NCBI RefSeq assembly: GCF_028583425.1
Contig: NC_072801.1
Span: 10,188,001-10,252,000 of the forward strand
Length of the DNA: 64,000 nucleotides
Source of the DNA: Eublepharis macularius
Taxonomy: Eukaryota; Chordata; Lepidosauria; Squamata; Eublepharidae
Reading direction: 5' to 3'
The position numbers were made by a program, and so were the translations under genes. The notes under the pieces are model-generated. The model saw only the letters and a program-made list of their open reading frames with translations. It searched no databases and was not told where the DNA came from. Below, one piece after another: positions 32,906-44,998 of the stretch (within the stretch, counting starts at the first letter, position 1; each line of letters starts with the position of its first letter).

Positions 32906-33652
32906 TACCATTGCCTTATACCAGTTATAGAATTGGTCTTTTCCTGGCACAGAATTTTTTCAACTCATTATAGAGTATAGCGCATATACACACAAGAGTT
33001 ATCATGGCATTTAAATGGGTAGGGGGCATTTAGTGCAAACAGATTTCTCTCTGCCTTTCTAAAAAACAGTTTTGTCTTTTATCCAATCAATCATTTCATC
33101 CTTAGGGATGCCAAGGCGATCATTCACAGACGTAATGGGCACCCTTTCCCCAGAGCCAGCCGGGAGGTTAATGAAATCTACGAGTGACTGTCAGCTCTTC
33201 GCCAATACTTGATGCTTCATTATGACTCTGTCCTGCTTGAAGCCACAGCTTGTGGTGATGTGCAATTACACCAACATCTATTTTTACAAAAGAAGATACA
33301 CCCATTTCTGTTATTTCTGGCTGCAGAGAGAAAAACCAAAATGAGAACCCTAAAGCTTGCAAACACAACTGAAAGGAAATTAGAAAATCTGAGGTCAGGA
33401 GAAACGGGATTGTCATGGTTTTTCTGGCTGTCCTCTAAACTGAAGAGACGTGCCACACCTATTACATCTACTGACCAGTTCTCACATGCAAGTAATCCCT
33501 GGGTTCCACATTGCATTATCCTTGAACATTAAGAGACTCTTAGCTGAATACATAAAGTTACCATACGTTAAGCAAGACCATTGATTCGTCATGCCCAATG
33601 GTCTTCAACTTTTCCAGATCTGGGATCCACTGAGCGAGCATGTGACATCAGA
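32906..33652. other. Presumed first-intron sequence without recognised features
   Basis: No coding similarity or repeat family identified. Confidence 0.4.
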
Positions 33653-33660
33653 GTTTCATG

Positions 33661-33919
33661 CAGGGCTTTTTTTCAGCGGGAACGCAGTGGAACGGAGTTC
33701 CAGAACCTCTTGAAAATGGTCACATGGCTGGTGGCCCCGCCCCCGATCTCCAGACAGAGGGGAGTTGAGATTGCCCTCCGTGCCGCTCAGCAGTGCGGAG
33801 GGCAATCTCAACTCCCCTCTGTCCGGAGATCAGGGGGCGGGGCCACCGGCCATGTGACCATTTTCTCTGAGGGCAACCCACTGAGTTCCACCACCTCTTT
33901 TCCCAGAAAAGAAGCCCTG
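33661..33919. mobile_element. CAGGGC-family palindromic MITE (hAT-like)
   Basis: Standard ends. 8-bp flanks GTTTCATG / GTTACATG (7 of 8 match). Confidence 0.88.
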
Positions 33920-34165
33920 GTTACATGACAGGAAGAGATGGTGCCTAGAATTATGACCTCACTGGTGTCAAGGACAGGACGGTGGACAGCAAACCAAGCA
34001 AGCCACAGACAGGAAACACAAGCTGAACACCAGGAAGCGTACCACAATTAGCAGCAAGCCACAAACCAGAGCAGTGGAGGAATCCTTCCCCTCCCTGAGC
34101 AGTCTCACGATGTCATCCTGCCACTTTTGCAAGCGAGCAAAAAAGGAACAAGCAGTTTGGGGCCC

Positions 34166-34367
34166 TTGAAAACAGTCTGGCGTAGTGGTTAAGAGCAGCG
34201 GGGCTCTAATCTGGAGAAGTGGGTTTGATTCCCTCACTCCTCCACTTGAAGCCAGTTGGGTCACCTTAGGTCAATCACAGCTCTCTCAGCCCCACCCGCC
34301 TCACAGGGTGATTGTTCTGAAGAGCAGTATATAAATAGAATGTTATTATTATTTATTATTATTATGC
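34166..34367 (+). mobile_element. tRNA-headed SINE
   Basis: GTCTGGCGTAGTGGTTAAG head, GGGTTTGATTCCC box, AAGAGCAGTATATAAAT and an ATT tail. Confidence 0.8.
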
Positions 34368-34682
34368 ACACTAGCAGCAGATCCTTCAAAAATGCATTTT
34401 TAAAAAATGGCAGTTTTGTTGGAGCTCACAGCCCAGCAAGCGGATTGCATGACGCAATGAATGGATTGAAGGACATTGTCCCTATAACAATTTCAGAGCC
34501 AAAAAGCAGCTATTGGTATTTCGCAATAGTCTTACGAAACATTGTGCTATTCTCAGTCCATTCTACGAAATTATTTTTCCTCTGTTAGGAATGCCTCGCC
34601 TGGGCAAACAGTGCTGCGTAATGTGCTGAAGCACATCCTCTATGTGAAGGGGCCCCCACATTCAATCCCCAGCATCTCTCGT

Positions 34683-34970
34683 TAGAGCCAGTGCAGTATA
34701 ATGGTTAGAGTCAGGGCTTTTTTTCAGCTGGAACGTGGTGGAACGGAGTTCCGGAACCTCTTGAAAATGGTCACATGGCCGGTGGCCCCACCCCCTGATC
34801 TCCAGACAGAGGGGAGTTGAGATTGCCTTCTAAACTCCCCTCTGTCTGGAGATCAGGGGGCGGGGCCACCAGCCATGTGACCATTTTCTCCAAGGGCAAC
34901 CCTCTGAGTTCCACCACCTCTTTTCCCAGAAAAAAAGCCCTGGTTCGAGTGCTGGACCACAATGCAGAGA
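34683..34970 (+). mobile_element. SINE head interrupted by a CAGGGC-family MITE
   Basis: GAGCCAGTGCAGTATAATGG is the tRNA-like head. The MITE at 34712-34942 sits in it, flanked by GTTAGAGT / GTTCGAGT (7 of 8). Its central GC-rich loop has been lost, so the element is only 231 bp. Confidence 0.8.
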
Positions 34971-36539
34971 AGACGCTGGCTTGGATCTGAACAGAATGGA
35001 AGGGACAAGTTGCATCTGCGCAGCAAACGTCTCCTTCCAAGCTCCGATTATTTCTGGGTCAGCCACATACAATACCATCAGCCCATGAAAATCTCCCAGG
35101 CCACCTTCCCAGCTGTCATAAGGATGCTTCTTGTGATGGCTTTGGGGACCTCCCGGTCTTACACTACCAGAAAGAGTTTCCTACTTCGGAGCTGGAAAAA
35201 TCCCAAGCCCGCTCCCTGAAGTGCCTACGCAGCTCACAAGCAAGGGCACCTTCTAACCTAGAAATAAAACCTTAATGCTTTTTTGATTCCAAGTCACGCT
35301 GGCTCCCATCCCACTTTGAGCACACATTTACTCTGGTCCCTTCGGGCTTCTTCTTGTTGCAATGACTTCTTTCCTTCATTTCCAGATCATGTTTGTCCAC
35401 GCCAGGTATCTTCCACATGGAACGTATCTTCTGCAAAGGACACCCAAGGAATGTTCCAGACTGCTACAGCAGGAAGGAGAAACCTTAATTGTGTTAGCAT
35501 TTTGGGGGGGCTGCTTAGACTATTCTGGAGACAGCGGGGAACGAAGTTCCAATTCAGTCCAGATTGACATGTCCAAAATTACATGGCACTTTACTATCTT
35601 ACCTAATTCAGGGTGGCTGACTAGGAGTGAGAGCAGGACTTGGGGATGAATACAATGCGGCAGAAACCCTGCAGATGTTTTAAAATTTAAACTGTTACAG
35701 AGACTGTTGAAACGAAGAAGCAAGACTGTAAATTTAAAAGCGTTCTCTAAATTATCGACTGCACAAAAAGAAAGTAAGACCGCACGGAGGATTTTGGCAT
35801 ATGTTTTTGGAAAATCAGAGGATGCAGGCTCCCGCAGGGAATCTCCATGTGCGTTCTAGTTTCAGACAAGTCTGGGTGACACATGTTAGGAAAAAAGGAG
35901 AGGAAGTGAGCACATGCACATTTGCAGTTGGGGAGGGCAGATGCATTTGCAATCGCTGCACAGCAAGTTCAGTGTTATGCCTTTCAGATCTCTATTCAAA
36001 GACGTACCATCCCAGATGCATATGGAAAACAGTTAGACCATCGTAATGTCATAGGAAAAAAGACAGAGGAGATGGTGTGGGAGGGAGAGGGAAAGAGGAA
36101 AGAGCTGCTCTGGCACCACAATGTGGAAGAGATTAGAATGCCAAACTGCAAAGGAAATGGGAAAAATCGTGGCTCCAAAAGCTTGACTTCAGCGAAGCCT
36201 TTCCCTTCTCCCTAGCCAAGTTCAACTGCGACGTCACCGAACACCAACCCCTCTGCTCTGTCCAGAGGATCATCAAGAATCGCACAGAAGAATCTTCCCC
36301 CTGCCTTGGACATCGAGCTGGCTGCATGTGGAAAAATCTAAAACAAAAAGACCTCTCCCTACGCACGGGTAACAACTGACTTCCCGCAGGCTGGTGCGCT
36401 TTTGAGCCAAGGGTGGTACAAATGGAAAGCTGAGTGAGGGGAGGAATAGTGGTGAATTCATCAGCTGGGTCTGCCATGAGGTCTTTGATGGAAAATCCTT
36501 GGGGCTATCTTGGTGAATCGCTCCTATTTAACCGTTAGA
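34971..36539. other. Presumed first-intron sequence without recognised features
   Basis: No exon or repeat family supported. Confidence 0.4.
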
Positions 36540-36765
36540 TCCAGAGGAGTTAGCTGTGTCCGTCTGTAATTGCAAAATAATAAAGAGTCCAGTAGCACCT
36601 TTAAGACTAACCAACTTTATTGTAGCATAAGCTTTCGAGAACCACAGCTCTCTTTGTCAGATGCATCTGACGATGCATCTGACAAAGAGAGCTGTGGTTC
36701 TCGAAAGTTTATGCCACAATAGAATTGGTTAGTCTTAAAGGTGCTACTGGACTCTTTACTGTTTG
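36540..36765. repeat. Hammerhead-type palindromic repeat
   Basis: Outer CCAGAGGAGTTAGCTGTG, reverse arm to about 36668, then forward arm to CTACTGGACTCTTTAC. The forward core has decayed to CTGACAA, so it is not expected to cleave. Confidence 0.8.
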
Positions 36766-36949
36766 ACTGTTAGGTGTCTATACAAAGCTGTCTAATGTTG
36801 AGTAAGACCATTTCAGCAGAGTGCTGCCTCTTTAGATCGGAAAGGCAAAGCACTGAACCTCGTATACAGGAGGGAATGTCAGGGGAAGGCCTCAAGTCTC
36901 CATGCCCTGTTGCTGGCCTCTAGAGGAGCTGGTTGGCCACTGTGTGAAA

Positions 36950-37520
36950 TAGGATTGCCAGTCCTCTGCTGGGGGATCCCCCACTCCCACCCTCCACCAC
37001 CCCAACCCATTTACCTGGCTGGGGGGGTGAGGAATGGCGGCCTCTTCGGGCTCGCTCCTGTGCACTGCAGTGGCCCTATTCAGCCCGAATTGAGCTGCTG
37101 CACAGTGCAGCAGGGCTCCCTTGCACCAGAGCAGCCTGATTTGGCACGAATTGGGCCCAAATCAGGCACATGTTGGCTTGAATTGGGCCGCTGAGGAGCA
37201 CAGCAGTGCTCCCATGCCCCTCAGTAGCTTGAGTCAGCCAGAATCTGGCTGCTGCAGAGTGCAGGAGCACTCCAGGGCTCATCATGCCTCCAGGGTTCAT
37301 CATGCCTCCCTGGCAGTGCTCCTGTGCTCTGCATTGGCCCAATTCTGTTCCCTATGGGGTGTGGGAGTGCTGCCAGGGACAGTATGTGACCTGCGTGGTG
37401 ACATCACTTCCCAGAAGTGATGTCATCACGCAGGCCAGGAGCTTTGCACGCGAGCAAGGCAGCCTCTGAAAGGTAAGTACCAGGCCTCCCACCTGGGGAT
37501 AGGGGGACCTGGCAACCCTA
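36950..37520. mobile_element. Long TAGGG-family MITE, GC-rich
   Basis: Ends TAGGATTGCCAG and CCTGGCAACCCTA. Flanks GTGTGAAA / GTGTTAGA match at 6 of 8. The inner palindrome GTGACATCACTTCCCAGAAG pairs with GTGATGTCATCAC. At 571 bp it is longer than the 220-bp members. Confidence 0.7.
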
Positions 37521-37529
37521 GTGTTAGAC

Positions 37530-37745
37530 GAGATGCTCGAATAGATGGGCCATGGGCCTGGTCCAGCAGGGCTCTTCTTACGACTGGCAGTGGCTCTCCA
37601 GGGTCTCGGGTGGAGAAACGTCTTTCCCGACACCTTGTGCTCAAGGTCCTTTAGGTGGATATGTCAGAAATCACATCCAAGGCCTCCTGTGTGCAAAGCA
37701 GGTGCTCTGCCCCTACGCTTCAGGCCCTCCTCCACAAACCATGAT
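37530..37745 (-). mobile_element. tRNA-type SINE, reverse orientation
   Basis: GATGGGCCATGGGCCTGGTC and AAGCAGGTGCTCTGCCCC follow the SINE order of 13795-14005. Confidence 0.55.
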
Positions 37746-38116
37746 CATCAAGAGAACCACCAAACAGAGCCCGGGGTGCTAAATGCATAGTGCAGCACAT
37801 TAAACTAACAGTTAATTCAGCAGCAAGAGGTTTAAAAGCGTCATTATCAACAGTCGATGGCATTTTCAGCTACTCAGAACCCAATTCGGACTGGTTTCCA
37901 TTAGAGCTGCAAGCTTTAAATGGGAAGATCCACTGAAGATTTTGGCAGGGCCTGGTTTTAATTGTCAAGGGTAAATGTTTAAAAACTTGCACGCATTTGC
38001 TTAGGCTTTTCTGGTATATTGCTATTAGCAAGAAATGAATCAGAAGATTCTCCCTTCTAATTTTAATGAGGCAGAAATGAGAGAGCCGGAATAGATGTGA
38101 CATCTGGAGTATTGGG

Positions 38117-38134
38117 AATGACCCCCCCCCCCCC
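38117..38134. repeat. Poly-C run
   Basis: Homopolymer with one interruption at most; prone to assembly error. Confidence 0.8.
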
Positions 38135-38305
38135 CCGCTTTTTAATAGCAGCAGGGTGGGTTGGCACAATTCTGGAGGCGTTTTGGCACAGAGAGGAGGG
38201 AGTCTGACCTCTCCCCCCGCCCCAAGCTCTTTTCACACGTTCAGTGAATCCTGCCAACTCTGGCTACCACGGGCAATTCAGGCGTACCCATGCAGGAATT
38301 CAGAA

Positions 38306-38352
38306 GGTAAACACAAAGCTTATACAGAGTCAGGCCTTCGGTCTATCGAGCT
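38306..38352 (+). mobile_element. tRNA-type SINE fragment
   Basis: AGCTTATACAGAGTCAGGCC and GGTCTATCGAGCTCA match the body of the 13.7-kb SINE. It ends abruptly at a 13-bp inverted repeat (GAGCTCACTGTTG, 38347-38359, with its inverse near 38456). Confidence 0.55.
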
Positions 38353-38359
38353 CACTGTT

Positions 38360-41010
38360 GTAAAGCGGCTGGGCAGCGCTGGCCCAGGCCCCCTCCCGAG
38401 CACGTTGTCCAGACATCCTCTGCATGTTGGGCAGTCCAGTCAAGTCTGCGTCAAACAACAGTGAGCTCCTTGCCTGCTTGCCTTGGAGGACCGGCCCAAG
38501 CTCCTCATAGAGGGCTTGGACTGCAGTCCTGTCCAGGTGGAACGGGTCCAGGCAGGTGGTGTCCAGCATCAGGAGAGGGCTGATGTGCTCACACTGTTGC
38601 CCGGCACTGTGTGCCTCTCCCTGAACCAGCATGCCACCCAAACATACAGAGCTGGCAGGAGGTGGAAGAGGCAGAACCGGGGAGGGCAGGGGCGACGGCA
38701 GAAGCAGACATCAGCCTAGGGCAGCAGGCAACAAGACTGCAGGAGGACAGTGGCAACCAGGGGGGGGGTGTCTCTCCCACAGCCCACCTTGTGGGCGGTA
38801 CCGTCACCAACTCCCTCCTGCTGGGCCCACAGCCAAGAGCTCCCAAGTGGTTGCCCTGCAAATATGCTGCATGTGGCAGCGAGAGGGCAGAGAACATTCC
38901 TAGCACCAGTCATCTCCCATGCTCACTGGTCTTGCCTTTGCACTCCTCTGTGTGGGGGCACCACGGCCTTGGAGGGCTCTGGCAGTGAGGGCGGCCATCA
39001 GCAGGTGAACTGGACCGAGAAGATGCTACCGTATGGCCTAGTGGTGAAGCATGCCAACGTGGCCTTCGCCACTGCTGGGGGTACCTCTGCTGCATCTCTC
39101 CACAAGGCCTTCTGGCACATGGCAGCTGAGAGGTGTCTCCTCTGGGCCATGCTCACCAGACAAAGATGTCTACTATAGGTAAAAAGGTCACAGTAGTCCC
39201 CTGTGCAAGCACCGAGTCATTACTGATCCATGGGGGGGGGGGCGTCGCATCACGACGTTTTCTTGGCAGACTTTTGTTACGGGGTGGTTTGGCATTGCCT
39301 TCCCCAGTCATGTACACTTTACCCCCAGGAAACTGGGTACTCATTTGACCAACCTTGGAAGGATGGCAGGCTGAGTCAACCTAGAGCCGGCTACCTGAAC
39401 CCAGGTTGTGAGCAGAGCTTGGGCTGCAGTATTGCAGCTTACCCCTCTGCGCCACGGGGCTCATGTCTACTATGAAGCACTGGAATTACGCCTTCAGGCT
39501 GGCATGGAAGCGAGTGTTTTCCCTCACAGTGAGGGGCATCCTGTATGAGTGTGCAATAGCGGAGGGCTTGCCCAGGGAAGAGGCGGCCATGCGTGCAATG
39601 ATCCCACCCGGGGCATCAAGGTCTTGGCCAGTGAGTGAGTGACCCGTGTTGCATGGTGCTTGCTGGGGGGGGGTGAGCATTGGCCAGACTTCCCTTGCCA
39701 GCTGTTCCCTATCCTGCTTCTCTCGTGCAGACGAGTCACTCAGTGAGGACCCCATCCCCGAGCCATTGGGGAACAAGGGCGAGGAAGTCGAGGGATTGCA
39801 AAGAGGCCGGGGAGTGGACCAGAGGCAGCAGTGCTGGAGGCAGGTGGGGGGAACGTGGGGGCCTTGTCCAGGATAGCAGGGTGCTCTGATGGGATCCCAG
39901 TGCCAGCTGTGCCCCCTCCCCATTCCAAGGAAGCAAGCCAGGAGGAAATGGACATGGGAGACGATGGGGACACAGCTGGTGCCCAGGAACTGGAGGGAAA
40001 GCAGGGAGAAGGAGAACGATTGGCCACAGGTGTCCTGGAATGGCCTATGGGTGGCAGACCCTGGAGTTGGGGGTCCACCCTGAGTGCATGGATTTGTCCC
40101 CCCAGGTGCTGTCACCCTGACTTTCACTGCTGGTGCGATGGAACAACTCTGAGGCCTGATCTCATTGAGACAGGCCATCATGGCAGACGGGCTATTTAAA
40201 CACTTCCGGTGGACACGAGGGGTCTGGTGCAGTGGCTGGACTCGACTTCCTCGGAGGGGGCCAAGGCAACACCTGCTGGGAATGGGGAGGGGGGATTATA
40301 GGGCAGGGGCCATAGCCTCTGCAGACCAGGGAAATGTGGGGGACTCAGAGCCCCTGCCAGGTGCACATGAGTGGGGCTCTCGGACAGTCCAGCGCATCCC
40401 TCCCACCCTCACTACCATGTGGGAAGTGACTCAGGGGGAGCATCTGGAGCCCCGAATGAGTGCTGTGGCCTGGAGACATGAGTGAATGCCGGGGCTGGAA
40501 GCATCTGTGGTGGTGACTGTTGGGTGCCTGGAGGATTTGCTGGCTGTTGCCTGTGAAGGCCTATCATTAATTGAGGGGCTGTTGAGGCAGCTGGGGGATG
40601 CAGCTTGGGGCCTGCTACTGGGAGGCCCCCCCCCACCAATGAGGCTGCCTGGGGCCGGTAGCTTTTGCCCACTCCTGTGGCAACCTGTGCCCCCTATTGA
40701 GGGGAAGCAACCCCTCCCCACCGGACTTGTAGGCATGCATCATGGCAAACTGCACATTCCCGGGGGAGGGATGCATGCCTGATATTGGAGGCAGGGGCGG
40801 TCCGGCTATACAAGTGAGTAGCGCTGCAACAGCCATCTCAGCTCTTGCTAGAAGTGGCGAGGAGGCCGGCCACCCTGTCTTCACTTTTGGTGTCCATCCC
40901 CTCCTGGAGGGGCAGGACTTCTCTTGGGCCAGGTGTGTCTGTCAGGGCACCACGATCGAGGGGGCTTTGCGCCCCACTGGCCGCCCTTTGGAGGGGAGGG
41001 GAGGGGAGCA
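38360..41010. other. GC-rich region with broken coding-like stretches
   Basis: Unusually GC-rich and without the common SINEs except at 39178-39468. On the minus strand around 38480-38580, DPFHLDRTAVQALYEELGP resembles the N-terminal part of PIF/Harbinger-type nucleases. On the plus strand at about 40490-40620, a helix-rich stretch (LEDLLAVACEGLSLIEGLL) recalls the C-terminus of their Myb-like partner. Neither runs as an intact gene. The likeness is by eye only. Confidence 0.3.
39178..39468 (-). mobile_element. tRNA-derived SINE, reverse orientation
   Basis: The reverse complement starts GAGCCCCGTGGCGCAGAGG, tRNA-like, and runs to GGTGACTACTGTGACC-type tail sequence. The body CCTTCCCCAGTCATGTACAC is a familiar lizard SINE block. 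Confidence 0.75.
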
Positions 41011-41017
41011 GCGTTGA

Positions 41018-41122
<105 letters not shown>

Positions 41123-41171
41123 ACTGCTCATACAACTATTGCATTAAACAGAAATTAAAATGGGAAGAACC

Positions 41172-41775
41172 TTACTTGACATCATCTCTCTGATGGTTCA
41201 TTATTGCCCCTATATATTTTGCCACAGAAAGAGTAACGGAATCACTTGTGTCTGATAGTAAACATGTCGCCTGGGCTCTCATATTAGGTAGTTCCATATT
41301 TTTAAGTAGAGGGATGATTAAGCTAGCCCTCAGTTCATTAAATGTGGGACATAGGGTTGCCAGCCTCCAGGTGGTAGCTGGATATCTCCTGGAATTACAA
41401 CTGATCTCCAGGCAACAGAGATCAGTTCCCCTGGAGAAAATGGCTGCTCTGAAGGGTGAACTCTATGGCATTATACCCCACTGAGGTCCCTCCCCAAGCC
41501 CTGCCCTCTCCAGGCTCCACCCCCAAAATCTCCAGCAATTTCCCAAGCTGGACCTGGCAACCCGAGTGGGACACTCTATCATCATATGTTCAATGGTTTC
41601 AATTTTATCATATGGCATCTCACCTGCATGCTCTGTTAGCACAACTTCTGTTGTAAGTTTTTTCCTGCAGGGCAAACTGCAGGAGCGATGGAGGGGGGAC
41701 AAGTGAGACTTATTTTGGCTCTTAACAGCAACGCCTTTCCTGAATGGAGATAAAAGCAGAGGTATGCACAGAGAC
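41172..41775 (-). mobile_element. LINE C-terminal coding fragment interrupted by a hAT-like MITE
   Basis: Minus strand carries TEHAGEMPYDKIETIEHMM up to IECP, and beyond the MITE at 41352-41574 the same frame resumes (NELRASLIIPLLKNM) and runs to a stop at 41172-41174. The ETIEH..IECP pattern is that of the Cys/His-type C-terminal tail of some non-LTR retrotransposon proteins. The clade is uncertain. Confidence 0.6.
41352..41574. mobile_element. TAGGGTTGCCAG-family MITE (hAT-like)
   Basis: Perfect 8-bp duplication GTGGGACA (41344-41351 and 41575-41582). Ends TAGGGTTGCCAG / CTGGCAACCCGA. Inserted in a LINE reading frame. Confidence 0.9.
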
Positions 41776-42677
41776 ATGGTAACACTTTTGCTTACTCAGG
41801 TGCTGGAAAGCAAGTGCTGTTTAAGGTACAGGGGATGGGGAAAAGTAGGAATTATGCCCGATCCCATGTACCTTGGAAAGCAGCCTGGAAAAAATCCAGT
41901 CCCCTGAATTCCTTGAAATTGGATGCAGGTACCTAGATATTTGGAAATATTTTTTTTATATGCATAGCTGATGGCTGGAATTTAATGTGGGCTACTAAAA
42001 CTTTCTTGCCAGGGTCTAGGAATTTTGAATGGTTTTCCAGCTCTGGTGCGAGTTGACAGTTACCGCACAATTCCATTCTCCTGCATGAAAACAAATAAAA
42101 CGAAGCGTGGGACTCGCTTTATTCTGGCTCTTCCAAACACAGAGGTCTCCACGGGCTGCCTAATGAGGGTTTTATTATAGCAACAACGTTTCCGGTAGTA
42201 ATTAGCTGATCACATAGTGCTCTGGAGATGGAGACGCCCACAGCGGCTACCTGCCGTGTCCTTTGGATTTAACCAACGAGACACCATGTGCTGGGAGAAA
42301 TGACTCCAGCGACCAAATTTAGCACAAGTATTTCCCCAAGACATTTTCACACCTTATGGGGAAGCTCTATCATTCTTTTGACTTTTCCCCATTTTAAAAC
42401 TGCAGCTTGGTGGGATGAGAAGAGCTATTGAAACACTTCACTCTCACGCTCTTTTCCCCACTGAAAATCAACACGTACTCTCACCCCCAAACTGTTTTAC
42501 CCTATTGGAGAACTCTTACAGGGGGGTTGATTTCTAGCAGGGCAAGGGGGGAAGGATAAATATGCCCGTCTGCCCCTTCAATTCAATCCTGCCTCCAGGA
42601 ATCACTAGATATTAAGGTGTTGTTCCGTTATAGCACTCCACCACTGGGCTGGCTAATCCAGTGCAGATGATCGGTAT

Positions 42678-43357
42678 CAGGGCTTTTTTTCTGGGGAAAG
42701 AGGTGGTGGAACTCAGTCGGTTGCCCTCGGAGAAAATGGTCACATGGCTGGTGGCCCGCTCGGCGGCGTGGAGGGCAATCTAACCTCCCCTCTGTCTGGA
42801 GATCAGGGGGCGGGGCCACCAGCCATGTGACCATTTTCAAGAGGTTCCAGAACTCCGTTCCCCCGCGTTCCAGCTGAAAAAAAGCCCTGCATATGGCTAG
42901 GAAAACTATAAACTGTGAATGAGAAACGGGCTGGTGCATGGTGGATCTTATGCTCACTGCCACTGGAAACTTGTCTTCAGACAGCACCATAGCGGCATAA
43001 CTATTGCTCAGCCTGGGACCTGATTCTAAACTGGTGACAGTCAGGATGGTCACCAGCCATGTGACCATTTTCAAGAGGTTCCAGAACTCCGTTCCCCTGC
43101 GTTCCAGCTGAAAAAAAGCCCTGCATATGGCTAGGAAAACTATAAACTGTGAATGAGAAACGGGCTGGTGCATGGTGGATCTTATGCTCACTGCCACTGG
43201 AAACTTGTCTTCAGACAGCACCATAGCGGCATAACTATTGCTCAGCCTGGGACCTGATTCTAAACTGGTGACAGTCAGGATGGTCACCAGCCATGTGACC
43301 ATTTTCAAGTGGTTCCGGAACTCCATTCCACCGCATTCCCGCTGAAAAAAAGCCCTG
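42678..43357. mobile_element. Composite CAGGGC-family MITE carrying duplicated host DNA
   Basis: The 680-bp block starts CAGGGCTTTTTTTCTGGG and ends GCTGAAAAAAAGCCCTG, with flanks ATCGGTAT / ATCTGTAT (7 of 8). Inside are three right-hand ends and two copies of 161 bp that in this window flank the MITE at 25398-25656. The repeat unit is 234 bp. The block therefore behaved as one mobile unit. Confidence 0.88.
42890..43284 (+). repeat. Tandem pair of captured 161-bp host segments
   Basis: Copies 42890-43050 and 43124-43284 share the four differences seen against 25657-25817, so capture came first and tandem duplication later. Each still begins with CATATGGC, the target duplication of the 25.4-kb copy. 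Confidence 0.9.
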
Positions 43358-43379
43358 ATCTGTATAGCACAGCAGTACA

Positions 43380-43995
43380 GCAGCCAGAGACCATGTGAAT
43401 GCAGAGACATGTGAATGCAGCAATCCCCAGCAGGGCAGTAAGAACTCGGAAATTTTGGTTTTAGGCCTCTTCCTTCTCGATGGTAACGCACGCTTCAAAT
43501 GCAAAGGGCAGAATTCAATAAGCATTTGTCATCTCACCCTGCTACCTCCACATGGTGTCACTGGATTCTATGAATAGTTACTCAGGAGTAAGTCCCACTG
43601 TGTTCTACAGCCTGCATTTGGGCACTCCATGCTGAGATGATGAGACACAGTCCCAGGCTTTGACCCCAGCATGCAGGCTGGTCAGCACCACTGATATTCT
43701 TTGGCTTAAAAAAAGGAAATTTTAGTTTAAAAGAAGCAAAGACCTACAGAGGCTGTGGAACACTGCCTGGAGATGGGACAGAATCAGAAAGTGGATTTGA
43801 CAGGACAGGGGTGAGGAGTGGGGAGAGAAGGGTCCTTCCATTTTTTTTACAGTGCTTTTTGTTTTGTTTTTTAAAAAAGGTTCAAGTATCCATATATAAG
43901 GTTGCACCAATTTTCACCAATTCCCCCTTCAGGACTTGGAAAAAATGTGAAAAAAAGGTTCCATTACTCAGTACAAGTGATTACAATTAGAAAAA
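43380..43995. other. Presumed first-intron sequence without recognised features
   Basis: No repeat family or coding signal recognised. Confidence 0.4.
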
Positions 43996-44312
43996 ATCCA
44001 GAGGAGTTAGCTGTGTTAGAATGTAGTTGCAAAATAGTAAGGAGTCCAGTAGCACCTTTAAGACTAACCAACTTTATTGTAGCATAAGCTTTCGAGGACC
44101 ACCAGTTTCTTCGTCAGATGCATCGTCAGCTTTCGAGAACCACAGCTCTCTTCGTCAACTGACGAACCACAGCTCTCAACTGTCAAAGAGAGCTGTGGTT
44201 CTCGAAAGCTGATGATGCATCTGACAAAGAAACTGGTGGTCCTCGAAAGCTTATGCTACAATAAAGTTGGTTAGTCTTAAAGGTGCTACTGGACTCCTTA
44301 CTATTTTGCATC
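43996..44312. repeat. Hammerhead-type palindromic repeat, rearranged
   Basis: Outer ends TCCAGAGGAGTTAGCTGTG and GGACTCCTTACTATTTTGCA. Several partial arms of GAACCACAGCTCTC are nested in the centre. AGAAAAAA occurs at both flanks. The uninterrupted junction GAAAGCTTATGCTACAAT at about 44245 serves as the empty-site reference for the Helitron. Confidence 0.8.
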
Positions 44313-44727
44313 AGAAAAAAAAGCTGTTTATTTATGAAATGTATGTTTCCTGATTCTCCTTAGCCTCTCTCAGCCAAATTCTACAACTGGAAGTGGGGAA
44401 ACCTGCAGAACAGCCACTGTGTGAGTTTCCGCCTCTTCAACCTGGCCCAGCAAGGCTCTTGTGCCTTTGACAACAGTATGGCAAGTGGATGTTCGCCTCA
44501 AGGACAAAGGCAACCAGAGACACTGAGTGGGGGGAAAAACTAGGGGGTAAAATCCCAGATGGGGGGACTTGCTGCTGGATAAACTGATGCGATTTGGATT
44601 GGATCTGGGCGGTAGGAAAGGAAAACTTGGCTGTGATGGCTGTGGGGCTGAAGAAAACATCACCTGTTGAATATCTGCCCAGTTGCAGGAGGCTCAAGAA
44701 TGTTGCACATTCCTACAAACGGAGAGC

Positions 44728-44998
44728 CAGTTTGGTGTAGTGGTTAAGAGCAGCAGGACTCTAATCTGGAGGACCGGTTTACATTCCCCACTCCTTCACT
44801 TGAAGCCAGCTGGTGACCGTGGGTGAGTCACAGCCCTCTCAGAACTCTCTCAGCCCCATTCCGTCTCACAGGGTGTTTGTTGTGGGGATGATAATAACAT
44901 ACTTTGTAAACTGCTCTGAGTGGATGTTAAGTTGCCCTGAAGGGCGATATATAAATCAAATATTATTATTATTATAGTATTATTATTATTATTATTAT
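44728..44998 (+). mobile_element. tRNA-headed SINE
   Basis: GAGCCAGTTTGGTGTAGTGG head to GGGCGATATATAAATCAAAT and an ATT tail. Confidence 0.85.

Noticed and set aside
37370..37440. CRE-like TGACATCA/TGATGTCA palindrome as a regulatory site
   Set aside because: It is the internal palindrome of a repeated MITE (compare 29848), so chance or transposon structure explains it.
42890..43284. A CRISPR-like or satellite array
   Set aside because: Only two units, 234 bp apart, each explained by captured DNA plus a MITE end; the genome is eukaryotic.
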